Made by a program: the position numbers and the translations under genes. 64,000 nucleotides of DNA. Origin: Isoetes taiwanensis (Eukaryota > Streptophyta > Lycopodiopsida > Isoetales > Isoetaceae). How positions within the stretch are numbered: the stretch's first letter is position 1; each line of letters opens with the position of its first letter. Below the pieces are notes generated by a model. The model saw only the letters and a program-made list of their open reading frames with translations, ran no database searches and was not told where the DNA came from. Below, piece after piece: positions 10,976-20,120 of the stretch. The stretch is taken from contig JAJEKV010000016.1 of NCBI GenBank assembly GCA_021234155.1, positions 62,001 to 126,000 on the forward strand, given 5' to 3'.

Positions 10976-11281
10976 TAAGAATATATTAGGGGGGCCGCCA
11001 CGTAGGATCCCGAACCTAGCTTCCCCCCATACCTAAATTTCACTCTCCCCTAACCTAACTATCTAACCCCCGAACCTAACCCCGCAATCATTATTTCCTA
11101 ATGACCTGAATATTTGATGATTATATCTAGGATTTTCGTTTTCCCACCTTCGAGCTTATGCCATCAAGCTTCAGCACCATCGATCGAGCTTGCCCTCGCG
11201 CCATCGACCTTGCCATCGCACCATCGAGCGCCAACGATCTTGCCATCGCGCCCAGGCAGATTTTGAATTCGAATTATGGTG

Positions 11282-11341
11282 GATTCTTGCCAGCAAATAG
11301 AGCGAAATTTTTCAATTTCGCTCTGTTTGTTGGCAAGAATC
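11282..11341. repeat. 28-bp inverted repeat forming a 60-nt hairpin
   Basis: The left arm 11282-11309 begins GATTCTTGCCAGC and the right arm 11314-11341 ends GGCAAGAATC, with a 4-nt loop (TTTC). The arms differ at two positions, and both can still pair as G-U when transcribed from the plus strand. It lies 150 bp upstream of the ORF beginning at 11492, so it may be in that gene's leader. Confidence 0.85.
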
Positions 11342-11491
11342 TTCCTAATTCTAATCTCCGCTCCGGTTCTCGGTCTTTTGCAACGTCAATGGCAAAGGTA
11401 TTTGGTTTCCGAGTCGTCATTGCATTCCTTTGAGTGTTCTTCCTTCTAATACTTACGTTTGGGATCAAACTAATTCGAGGGTCAATTTAGA

Positions 11492-12139
11492 GTGCAAGTG
11501 CAAAAGAATGCGCCTTTAGGGAATAAGTTCACTTGGAAGCAACCAATAGATGAAGATGCATTGCGAGCTTCTGGAGCCATGAATATAGACCTCTGGGCTA
11601 AAGGCCAACTGTATCCATGTGATCCTTTCACTCGAGCCCATCCAAACTTCCACTCTGCATCCGGTCTTATTGAATTTGCTTGTAAGGGACAGCAAGGGTT
11701 ACTAGGTTACTGTAATAATTTGGTTAATGGTAATACTGATCCACATTTGCGTGCCATGTATAACCACTTGTATGGATTCAATTGCAAAGTTTTATCAGAT
11801 GTTAATCAGCTCCAACAGGCGAACTACTTTCTGTCTCAACAATGCCGCAAGCTCAATGAATTGGAGGTAGAAAATCAGAAATTGGTGACTGAGATGAATG
11901 CACTGCAGCAAGGAATGAAGAGGGTTGCGCAAGAAAATGATTCCCTTCACAAGCGGGTCAAACGCTTAAAAAGAACTCCACTGGGGATCAGGGAGAGGGC
12001 AAAAAACCTGAAGCCCATAAATATATTAGCCCCTGGGGGTGGAGGCTCAAAAAAAGGGTCATGGCTATTAAAAAGCTTGTTGATCCAAATCTTGCAGAAG
12101 AAAATAAGAGAAAACCTGCTAATATTGCCGGTTTATTAA
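11492..12139 (+). CDS. Element-like ORF 1: coiled-coil protein, unknown family
   Basis: A 215-codon frame. Residues about 20-95 are globular-looking (WAKGQLYPCDPFTRAHPNF). Residues about 100-160 form a heptad-like coiled coil (LEVENQKLVTEMNALQQGMK) followed by a basic cluster (HKRVKRLKR). The last residues after about 185 are probably read in the wrong frame: at 12049-12055 the sequence A AAA AAA lies in slippery phase, and the -1 frame continues as a better coding sequence (next entry). I know no host family matching it. Position ahead of further decayed frames suggests the first ORF of a mobile element. Confidence 0.5.
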   Translation: MQVQKNAPLGNKFTWKQPIDEDALRASGAMNIDLWAKGQLYPCDPFTRAHPNFHSASGLIEFACKGQQGLLGYCNNLVNGNTDPHLRAMYNHLYGFNCKVLSDVNQLQQANYFLSQQCRKLNELEVENQKLVTEMNALQQGMKRVAQENDSLHKRVKRLKRTPLGIRERAKNLKPINILAPGGGGSKKGSWLLKSLLIQILQKKIRENLLILPVY

Positions 12140-12438
12140 AGAAATTAGTTACTAAAGATGATGTATTGAGAATGTTAAAGCTTCCTGGTAGCATTCAACT
12201 TAGGAAAGCTGTAGTACATCAACTATTGCAGGAGTTGGGGAACAGTCAAACCTCAGAATCAGTGCAAGAACTGTGTGACAATGTCGGAATAAGTAGGCAA
12301 GCTTATATTGCTTTGTTCAGGTGCTTGCAGGATGGCTTTAAACAACAAGGCATTACCAAAACTATTCTACTACCAAGGATGACTAGTGTGATGACTTGTA
12401 GGTCATCGAAACGCACAAGTGCAAGAGCTTCTTGGTGA
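12049..12438 (+). CDS. Element-like ORF 2, in the -1 frame of ORF 1
   Basis: The -1 frame, entered at the seven-A run, reads KKRVMAIKKLVDPNLAEENK and continues to LQELGNSQTSESVQELCDNV and a GISRQAYIALFRCL segment that looks like a helix-turn-helix. Either programmed -1 frameshifting or a one-base homopolymer change would fuse it to ORF 1. Sequence after about 12390 degrades. No known family recognised. Confidence 0.45.
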   Translation, partial: KKRVMAIKKLVDPNLAEENKRKPANIAGLLKKLVTKDDVLRMLKLPGSIQLRKAVVHQLLQELGNSQTSESVQELCDNVGISRQAYIALFRCLQDGFKQQGITKTILLPRMTSVMTCRSSKRTSARASW

Positions 12439-12713
12439 TATGTATCGGTGACCAGCAGTTGTCAACTTGGATACATTGGCATCCTATACCAAAGGTAAGA
12501 AGAAGTCGAAGTTTGGTGATACTTTCTTTTAATGAAAATAACAATTCTTTGGATAGACTTAACTAGAATGCTTCAGCTTTTGGTTCGATTTTATGATATG
12601 AAGGTAGAAGAGTCTTACCGACAAGCTAAGAATTGTTTTGAATTTGGATGAAATGGAATTGGTGAAAAAGGCGAGAAGTACGAGAGGGTTTCGCTTAGTC
12701 TAATGAACGAGCT

Positions 12714-13870
12714 TTGAATACAGGGAATGAAGAGTCAAATCTAGATGATAAGTTTTCCGTCCAGTCTGAAGATCACATTTGGTGGGTTGGTTTATTTCAG
12801 GTACCAGAGGAAAATCACAGTATACTGAAATGGGTTTTTGATCAAACACCCATTCCCACAATGATTGCCTCTCACGGAATCGGAGAAAAACTTGCAGTTC
12901 CTGGATATGGTGAGTACGAGGTTGAATGGCATCTTGCTGCAGATTTGAAGACAATAAAATGCATGTACAGAATGAAGCATGGTGCTGGTAAGACTACTCA
13001 TGCTTGTCCCTACTGTCTCTATGCAAGAAGAGATTCAGCTGGATTGGACAAGAGTACATTAGACTGTGTCCAGGATGAGCCACCAAATAGAGAAGAGAAG
13101 GACACAACCTTGATGCCAATTCTGCCAATTCCGTTAAGAAGAGTACACATATGCACCCTTCATGCTTTCTTGAGAATCATAGACAAGATGGTTTACATGA
13201 GTATCCTGTTTGCTTGGAATAAATCACCCCAAAGCTCTAGGGAACCGCCATGCATGAAGTTGAAAAGGTGCTATCTAATGTGGGACTTCATGGTGGGCAC
13301 TACAAAATACTTCAAGATCCAAAGGTATCCGGCAAGGTTCCCCTGAAACCCAGTATGGGTGGTCCAAAGGCTAAGAGGTTTTTGCCTCCCGCGAAAGAGA
13401 ACTTATCTGGTGTTTGGGAAGCTTACAAGGATCTTATTGCAGCTGAGGATGATCGAAATGATCGTGGCAGATCACGCCTGAAGAAAATCAAGGCATGGCA
13501 GGATTTCTCTGTACTGGTAAAGGAAATGCAAAAAAAGGTAGTGCAGGAAAATGATGTTGCCAAATTCCGGGGAGGCATCACAAACTTCACTAAGTCTTTC
13601 ATGATGGGGTGAGGCCAATTTGACTCACTATGTCCATATTACATTTCGCACATGGCGTGTGGTTTGTCGGGGAGTATGGAAGCACGGGAATTTGGAATAC
13701 ACAGGGGAATGGAGAAGTCCCATAAGCAAGCAAAGAATGCATTCTTCCGTTTCACTCAACACGAGAGGTTCGGGTTGGGAATTCCTTGCAGCAGATGTGT
13801 CAATGGTTTCTGAAGGATCGCGGTGCAAGTGGGTGAAGAAATCACGGAACCGTGAGTGAATCAACACTTG
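12714..13870 (+). pseudogene. Decayed downstream coding part of the same element, unknown family
   Basis: Two main frames join with a shift near 13250-13340. The first runs 12714-13346 (WVGLFQVPEENHSILKWVFD; a CPYC zinc-knuckle-like motif in HACPYCLYARRDSAG; then RRVHICTLHAFLRIIDKMVY). The second runs 13250-13612 (HEVEKVLSNVGLHGGHYKIL, GGPKAKRFLPPAKENLSGVW). A third frame to about 13790 reads GMEKSHKQAKNAFFRFTQH before stops. Continuity of meaning across frames shows one ancestral protein broken by indels. I recall similarly organised uncharacterised transposon-type proteins in other eukaryotes but cannot name a family. Confidence 0.5.
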
Positions 13871-14113
13871 CTAAGTTGTTTAGACAAAAACCGGTAGGGG
13901 AAAAAGGGGGCAGCTTGGTATAAGTCCGCTTGTTGTTGAGCGATCAAGGAGTGGAGATCAATGAGATGTAGGCAAGGCAAAGGTTATGTCCGTATTGAGA
14001 GCTCTTGATAACGCGTCTCTCTTTGTAAAAGAGTTGGTTTATTTATCAGTTCGATAGTGCCTCGATTAATGCAGCGAAATCTTTGTGTTGTAAGTAAATT
14101 GGATGCATGTATT

Positions 14114-14493
14114 GCGCATCGTGGCCACGGTGCGAAATATGGGCCTGTAACTAAACTGGATCCACGTATTTCGCACCGTAGAGCGGTCGCGAAAATAGGC
14201 CCTTCAATAATTTGTGGCGGAGTCGATTTCGCGACCGCGGGCTACTGGCGAAAATAGGCCCTTCAATAATTTGTAACTGAATCGATTTTGCACCGTGGCG
14301 ACGGTGCGAAATATGGCCCTCAGAACTAAACCGACTGGACCCGCATGATGTCGCGCACCGTAGCCACGGTGCGGCCAGGGCCCTTCAATAATTTGTAATC
14401 TCGGTCGATTTTCGCGACCGTAGGGTGGGTGTGCGAAAGGCGCTTCAATAATTTGTACTGAGTCAATTTCGCATCGTGGCTACGGTGCGAAAT
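14114..14493. repeat. Palindrome cluster 1: seven units at about 58 bp
   Basis: Units start near 14114, 14169, 14227, 14286, 14351, 14410 and 14467. The core is TTTCGCACCGT + GGC/AGCC + ACGGTGCGAAA, a near-perfect inverted repeat; units 3 and 6 are degenerate (CGCGACCGCGGGC type). Spacers share AATAGGCCCTTCAATAATTT and are alike within this cluster. It lies just beyond the 3' end of the minus-strand ORF ending at 14636. Confidence 0.9.
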
Positions 14494-14635
14494 ATGGGCC
14501 AGTAACTAGAGAATATTAACATATTAGAGAACATATTAACATATTAGAGAATATTTATAGAACATATTATCACGGTATCATATGAAATATTTATGATAGA
14601 TAGCAATGGTTACTAGAGACCACGGCAGTATGTCC

Positions 14636-15256
14636 CTAGTAACCTTTCCCTAGGTTCCTAACCCCTTCCCCTTCCCCCCTTTCCCCTCCCTCATGAGGTC
14701 TAACCCATGCATCCGGGTTAGGAGTCAAGAGCTCACGCCTCCTCCCGGCTGATTCTTCCCACCATATGGGGTACCTAGTCATTAGAAAAAGTAATTCCAC
14801 AGGATGATACTCACGGAAGAAGAGCGGACCCAACTCCACAAAACCGTTGTACTCGTTGTAGTACACCCTAATAAGGCCATACATCTGTCTTCGGTTAATT
14901 TCATGAATGAACTCTGATATATATGCATCCAGAGAGTGTGCTAAATATCCAGCACGAAGAAGAGGCCTCAATTGCTGTAGCATCTCGTCCAGATAAGGAG
15001 GGGGTTCAAGAAGTCCCCTCATTGCAAGTCTCCTATAACATTCAGATGGATTAATTTCCATCAGTGGCTCATGACCACAATCAAATCGCTCCAGAATGAA
15101 GTTGATCAACTCCATTGTAAGCTCCTTGGTGGGACTGTGGCGCAACCTCCACTCCAAGAAATGGTCCCATAGCTCATCCATTCCAGGCCGCACAGAATGC
15201 CTGGGGCATGCTTGCAGGCCTTCTGGAGTAGCCCAGGGAGGATTGGGTCCAATCAT
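14636..15256 (-). CDS. Orphan protein, copy 1 of a local paralogous pair
   Basis: A 206-codon frame from the ATG at 15256; the open frame upstream of it is repeat-derived hydrophobic translation, so I reject the longer start. Central blocks are WDHFLEWRLRHSPTKELTME, LINFILERF, EINPSECYRRLAMRGLLEPP and GYLAHSLDAYISEFIHEINR. The same blocks in the same order occur in the broken copy at 16.2-16.7 kb. No known domain recognised. Palindrome cluster 1 lies about 140 bp past the stop. Confidence 0.5.
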   Translation of the reverse strand: MIGPNPPWATPEGLQACPRHSVRPGMDELWDHFLEWRLRHSPTKELTMELINFILERFDCGHEPLMEINPSECYRRLAMRGLLEPPPYLDEMLQQLRPLLRAGYLAHSLDAYISEFIHEINRRQMYGLIRVYYNEYNGFVELGPLFFREYHPVELLFLMTRYPIWWEESAGRRRELLTPNPDAWVRPHEGGERGEGEGVRNLGKGY

Positions 15257-15720
15257 TTGCACAAGCAAGCAAGGAACAAGGAGCAGAGCAAGGAACAAGG
15301 AGCAAGAAGCAAGGAAGAAGACCAAGTAGCAAGGAACAAGGATCAAGATCAAGTAGGAAGAAGCAAGGAACAAGGAAGATCAAGGAGCAAGAAGATCAAG
15401 GAACAAGGAAGACCAAGTAGCAAGGAAGCAGGTAGATGAAGTAACAAGGAACAAGGATCAAGATCAAGTAGCAAGAAGTAGGGAACAAGGAAGATCATGG
15501 AACAAGGAAGCAAGGAACAAGATCAAGTAGCAAGATCTAGAGCAAGGAACAAGACCAAGTAGCATGAAGTAGCACGAAGATGAAGGAGCAAGAAGCAAAG
15601 ATCAAGATCAATTAGCAAAGAACACGGAACACAAGGTGAGAAGTGAAAGCAAGGTGAGAACACGGGAAGTGAAAGCAATGTGAAAACGTGGAACAAAGGT
15701 GAGAAGTGAAAGCAAGGTGA
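15257..15720. repeat. Degenerate AAGGAACAAGGATCAAGATCAAGTAG low-complexity array
   Basis: Purine-rich short units (CAAGGAACAAGGA, AGATCAAGTAGCAAG, GTGAGAAGTGAAAGCAAGG) immediately upstream of the orphan ORF. Both strands stay open over parts of it because of composition only. Confidence 0.8.
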
Positions 15721-15878
15721 AAGAATTTATAGCTATGAATCCAATAATGTTGAAGTATAATACTAATACTGTTGAAGTATAATACCAAGAAAGTTGAAGA
15801 ATAATACCAATAATGCTGAAGTATTATACCCTTTGGTGGTGGCGAAAGATGGGCCCGTAACTAAACTGGATCCACGTA

Positions 15879-15930
15879 TTTCGAGACCAGAGCCACGTCA
15901 TGCGCGAAATAGGCCATTCAATAATTTTAA
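15879..15930. repeat. Degenerate palindrome unit(s) of the cluster-1 family
   Basis: TCCACGTATTTCGAGACCAG ... GCGCGAAATAGGCC, recognisable from the shared flanks GGGCCCGTAACTAAACTGGA and CATTCAATAATTT. It lies about 230 bp past the 3' end of the second orphan paralogue. Confidence 0.7.
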
Positions 15931-16160
15931 GTGAGGCGATTTAAGATCGCGGGCCAATGGTCCCGAATATGACCACAAATAAAACATTCACATGAGAAAA
16001 TACAAGGAAAATGGTAGAAGAAACCATTCAATTACACTAAAAGTGTAAGATTGCCAAGATAATACATGATAATATGAGGATGTTACTTAATTACACGGAA
16101 ATCACTTGCTTATATACTTAATTTCTATGAAAATCTGTATACCAGTCCAGTGGAGTATCT

Positions 16161-16745
16161 TCACCTGTGATATGTACGTATTATGTGCTGTGTGCTATGT
16201 AGCCATAGGTCACGTGTATCCCAAGGAATTGTATCCCAGGTGGGGAATCTAGACAGTAACCACAGGATGTTGAAGTCAAGGGAACGGAATAGGAGCTTAC
16301 CAATATCCACAAAAGATTTGTAATGGAAGTCGTAAAGTTCAATGAGGATATAAATCCTATTCTTCTCATTAGTAGGAATGACCAGAGGCACATACTGATC
16401 CAGAGAGTAGGCCATGAAACCATGGAAAAGCATGTCCTTCAACTGTTCTAGCCTATCTTCTAAATTTGAGGGGGGTTCAAGAAGTCCCAAAGCACTTAGA
16501 GTGAACCTTGCTTCACTCGAATTGATCTCCTCCAGTGGAGGGAGATGACGAGTATAGCGATCGATAATGAAGTTGATCAGATGCCTTGCAAGCTCGTGGT
16601 TGGACCGCGGACGCCATCGATGCTCCCAAAAGTTGTTAAAAAATCATCAAAAGTGCACGTATTAACTCTGCCGCACGCTTGCAGGTATTCCGGATCAGCC
16701 CATCGAGGATGTTCTTGCAAAGTTACCATTTCCAAGAAACTAGTG
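16161..16745 (-). pseudogene. Orphan protein, copy 2 of the pair, frameshifted
   Basis: Read on the minus strand, the blocks correspond one by one to copy 1: HPRWADPEYLQACGRVN, then after a frame change near 16630 FWEHRWRPRSNHELARHLIN, FIIDRY, EINSSEARFTLSALGLLEPP, FMAYSLDQYV and FVDIGKLLFRSLDFN. One frameshift separates the N-terminal from the central part, so the copy is probably non-functional. Divergence between copies is large, so the duplication is old. Confidence 0.6.
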
Positions 16746-16984
16746 GAGCAGACAAGGAACAACTAGTGGAGCGCATAAAAGGCGGTGCAAAGAGCAACAA
16801 GAAGCGGACGAGGGAGGCAAGGGGCATGCAAACAAGAAAGGAATTAAAGACAATGAAGGCATAGATGCCTATTTAAAGAGAAATCAGGTATATATGCTAT
16901 ATAATGTACATTATATTTATATATTGTAGCTCATGTAGCATACGAAAGTACCATACATGTATGTATATGATAATAATTTTGGTA

Positions 16985-17080
16985 TGTATATACCATCAAT
17001 AATTTCTATGTATATACCATCAATAATTTTGGTGGGTATATACCATCAATAATTTTGGTGGGTATAAATATACATCAAAT
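16985..17080. repeat. 24-28 bp tandem repeat with GGTATATACC
   Basis: About four units of TATATACCATCAATAATTTT(GGTGGG), each containing a GGTATATACC-like palindrome. Confidence 0.75.
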
Positions 17081-17522
17081 TGCCGAGTGCAGCAATATTG
17101 GCCTCCGCCTAGCCATGTGGTCTCATTACGGTCCCGAACGTGATTCCATTACCGCAAGATGAATCACGAAAATTTCAAGCGATTGTCGCGGCGAGAAATA
17201 CCCATGGAAGACCTGGATGACCACCGCCGCCGCTCAATCCTCGCTATTATCCCGATCCCTTCGATGTTATCATCCATCTAATATGGAATAGAGAGCATCA
17301 AATGTACATGATAGAAAAGATCACCGGGTGCTCGTGACAATGACTCGAAGAGTCCCCTAAATCAATACTCAGAATGTATATACGCTATATACGTACATTA
17401 TATACATGTGTATTTTGTACATTATGCTCGTATGTATAACCAATAATGTTGCTATAGTGCATGTCAATAATTTTGTTCGATATAAGTACGGTTCCACTCA
17501 ATGCAGAAGGCGTCCATTTGCT

Positions 17523-17774
17523 ATGTCTCTGCCTCCTCGCGTCCAAGATATGGACTCCATTACTTGCACTATGACATATAATGATCTTTATAGATGTTCT
17601 CATAGGGGTATCCCCCTTGATCCCTGGCTGGAAGGAGTAGCAGAGGGCCGAAATCGTTCTTCCGAAGGGTTTTATCGTGTTGTTATCCACCTTTGGAGGG
17701 TTCCAGAGCGTGGCGTCTATGAGATTAATCGCATCACTCAACTACCTTTCAATGATGATCCCGATCGCGAATAA
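17523..17774 (+). CDS. Small orphan ORF, unknown function
   Basis: An 83-codon frame from an ATG at 17523 (MSLPPRVQDM), ending GVYEINRITQLPFNDDPDRE. Composition is coding-like and unrelated to the flanking repeats; an upstream extension of the frame is AT-rich and looks non-coding. It ends 150 bp before palindromes at 17924. A 31-bp tandem duplication (ATGCTATGCCTCTTATATGA) follows at 17791-17845. No family recognised. Confidence 0.35.
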   Translation: MSLPPRVQDMDSITCTMTYNDLYRCSHRGIPLDPWLEGVAEGRNRSSEGFYRVVIHLWRVPERGVYEINRITQLPFNDDPDRE

Positions 17775-17923
17775 GCTTCTTCATTCATGTATGCTATGCC
17801 TCTTATATGAGTTCTATGTACATGCTATGCCTCTTATATGAGTTATAAGTATGTAACCATAAGTGATACATGTGATCCGTCTATTCAGTTCAGCATTCTC
17901 TTCGCAATGTGTGGAATAGTATG

Positions 17924-18007
17924 TTTCGCACCGTAGTCACGGTGCGAAATTGTGCCCTCCAAAAACTTTGGAACCACTATTTTCGCACCGTGGCCACGGT
18001 GCGAAAT
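17924..18007. repeat. Palindrome cluster 2: two near-perfect units, 57 bp apart
   Basis: 17924-17950 and 17981-18007, both TTTCGCACCGT...CACGGTGCGAAAT. The spacer (TGTGCCCTCCAAAAACTTTG) differs from cluster 1. The pair lies between two convergent coding regions (17523-17774 plus, 18139-18873 minus). Confidence 0.92.
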
Positions 18008-18138
18008 AGACCTTCCCAAAGAATGTGGAACCGCAATAAATAGAATAGCAAATAATTACAGATAAATATAAAACACTCATCACGATAAATACTAAAACAC
18101 TCATATATTAAGAAACAAAAAAGTGTTACAAAAGGATG

Positions 18139-18873
18139 CTAAGGGAGGCATCCACGGAAGTATCTAGCTAAGGCATAATCGTTGTTCTCAAGACAAAGAA
18201 CACGCCCTCAGGTGCACAACAATGCGGACCTTGTCCTCAAAGAGGCTAATTAGATGAGCCTCTGCTGCCTCTGCTTGATATGTCCAAGGCCTGCAATGCG
18301 GATTCTATTCACCTCCTCCTCCACCATCGGGACGAAGTCTGGTGCTCTGTCCCTCCTCCTCCTCCTTGATTCCTTCCTCCTCTCAATAATTTCCTGCATC
18401 TCAAACCTGACCATTCTAGCGAAGGCAAGCTTGGGAATCAGAGGCTGGGTGCGTGCCTGCCAGTACCTAATCTCCCTCAAAGCCTGAGTGCCAGGAGGAG
18501 CACCCTTCATCTTCTCAGGGCCACCATATCTAACACTAGGCTCCCCTTCCTTAGGCTTCCGCTTATTACCAAGCTTATCAGTCTCCTTGCCTGCATCTCT
18601 CTCAGCTTGTCTCGCACTAGGAACAAGCCTAGGAGGCTTTGCCGGCTCGGATTTCTTCGGCCTGGATTTCAGCTTTCGCCGGGGCTTCCTAGTACCTGTT
18701 CCACTCGAACTAGGGTTCCCGGGATCAACATGCTGGTCCACCTGATGATGATCTTGCTGGGGCGGCTGATCCTGCTGATCTTGCTGGACCAGCTGATGCT
18801 GATCTTTCGGGCCCGCCCCGATCCTCGGCTGATCATGCTTTGGACCCGGTGCCGGGTCATGCCGCACTTCCAT
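18139..18873 (-). pseudogene. Histone H3-like locus with long N-terminal region, frameshifted
   Basis: Canonical H3 packages DNA in nucleosomes; here the fold is decayed. From a candidate ATG at 18873 there is a Gln/Asp/Pro- and Lys/Arg-rich region of about 130 residues. It is followed by PPGTQALREIRYWQARTQPL and IPKLAFARMVR, which align with the H3 segment PGTVALREIRKYQ...LIRKLPFQRLVR. Past 18250 the fold continues only in other frames: AAEAHLISLFED (H3 AAEAYLVGLFED), TTIMP (VTIMP), and ALARYFRGCLP ending at 18139 (QLARRIRGERA). At least two frameshifts are needed. A divergent H3 variant gene, centromeric or other, is the likely source. Palindrome cluster 2 lies about 130 bp past its 3' end. 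Confidence 0.78.
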
Positions 18874-18983
18874 AGTCCGCAGGTTCTTCCTCCCCCCACC
18901 ACCGCCAAACGTTTGGGAATGCAATAGTGGTCCCAACGCCCCGAGACGAGGAGATAGCCTCGATTCATGAGCCACCGGGCACC

Positions 18984-19301
18984 ATGGCCTCGTCAACCCG
19001 CCAAAGCACTGGCCGTGTAGAACCCCCGTGGTTTCAACACGTAATCCAGCTCATTACACAAGAACCGGAATGGCCGCGGACTCGTTTGCCGGACATGGAT
19101 GACATCAACCCGGGCCACACGACGTATGACCCGACGGCTTCCTCCAATGTCTCCGCCTGTGGGTGGGGAACGGCAGTCGGGCCGTTGGATCAGAGTCGCG
19201 GTCCACCGCTACCACAATACTATCCGAACTGGAATATTGTGGCGCATAAGCTGGCCACGGAAAACTCCTTCCCCAACAACCTTTACCGGCCAACAAGGTG
19301 A
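18984..19301 (+). CDS. Small orphan ORF divergent from the H3-like locus
   Basis: A 105-codon frame from an ATG at 18984 (MASSTRQSTGRVEPPWFQHV), with a Pro/Trp-rich C-terminal part (PPLPQYYPNWNIVAHKLATE). It begins about 110 bp from the start of the H3-like locus on the other strand. GC content is locally raised in both. No known domain. It may be chance coding in GC-rich DNA. Confidence 0.25.
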   Translation: MASSTRQSTGRVEPPWFQHVIQLITQEPEWPRTRLPDMDDINPGHTTYDPTASSNVSACGWGTAVGPLDQSRGPPLPQYYPNWNIVAHKLATENSFPNNLYRPTR

Positions 19302-19639
19302 CCGACTAGGAAGCACGGGTTTTGAAATATTCGCCCACACTATTATTAATAGTGTGGACGACATTTCCAAGGGTTTGCCCAAGTCTTCTTAAGGACAACC
19401 TCCTCTACGCCCATCTGCTGGCTTGTGATGGGAATAAGCGCCGCGCCCTCGTGGATCGAATAGAAGTCTCTGGCCGCTAGTAATGACCTCATCAATATTC
19501 CGGGCGCTTTGTCAAGCCTCATTTTGTGGGATTTCAGAGCTAGCGCCTTCCATGGACATGAGCGGATTTTAGCAAGGACAAGAAATTCAATTAAGCAATA
19601 TTGTCTGTCCCGATCCCATAAACCCCTAGACTGAAAAAT

Positions 19640-19945
19640 GTTCTGGTAGCCACGGTGCGAAATCGGGCAGTCCAAAAACTGCCGACATCTGTTTTGCACC
19701 GTGAGCTACGGTCTGATAAATAGGGCAGTCCAGAATCGGCAGCGGCAGTTTTCGCGCGACCGTAGCCACGGCAATGAAAATCGGCAGTCCAAAAACTGCC
19801 GACATCCTGTTTTCGCACCGTAGCCACGGTGCGAAATAGGGTAGTCCAAAAATTGCCGACCGCCTGTTTTCGCACCGTAGCCACGGTGCGAAATCGCCCA
19901 GTCCAAAAACTGCTGACATCCTGTTTTCGCACTGTAGCCACCATT
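19640..19945. repeat. Palindrome cluster 3: about six units at 56-61 bp
   Basis: Units at about 19640 (half), 19691, 19750, 19811, 19868 and 19924 (half). 19811-19837 and 19868-19894 are near-perfect TTTCGCACCGTAGCC + ACGGTGCGAAAT. The spacer carries a second small hairpin (GGCAGT CCAAAA ACTGCC) not seen in clusters 1 or 2. Confidence 0.92.
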
Positions 19946-20120
19946 AAAGAATACCTAACATATACATCTAACAAGGATTTATTGCTCACATTGAATTCTA
20001 ACAATTAATGAATATCATAAATGAACATTCATACAAAAGCAATTTCGTCATATGAAAACAATTGATACATTATAGAAAAGACAATTTATAGAAAAGACAT
20101 TATATTAATACATAAGTTTT

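Noticed and set aside
14636-15373. Longer start giving a hydrophobic signal-like N-terminus
   Set aside because: That extension is translated AAGGAACAAGG repeat; the paralogue lacks it, so the ATG at 15256 is preferred.
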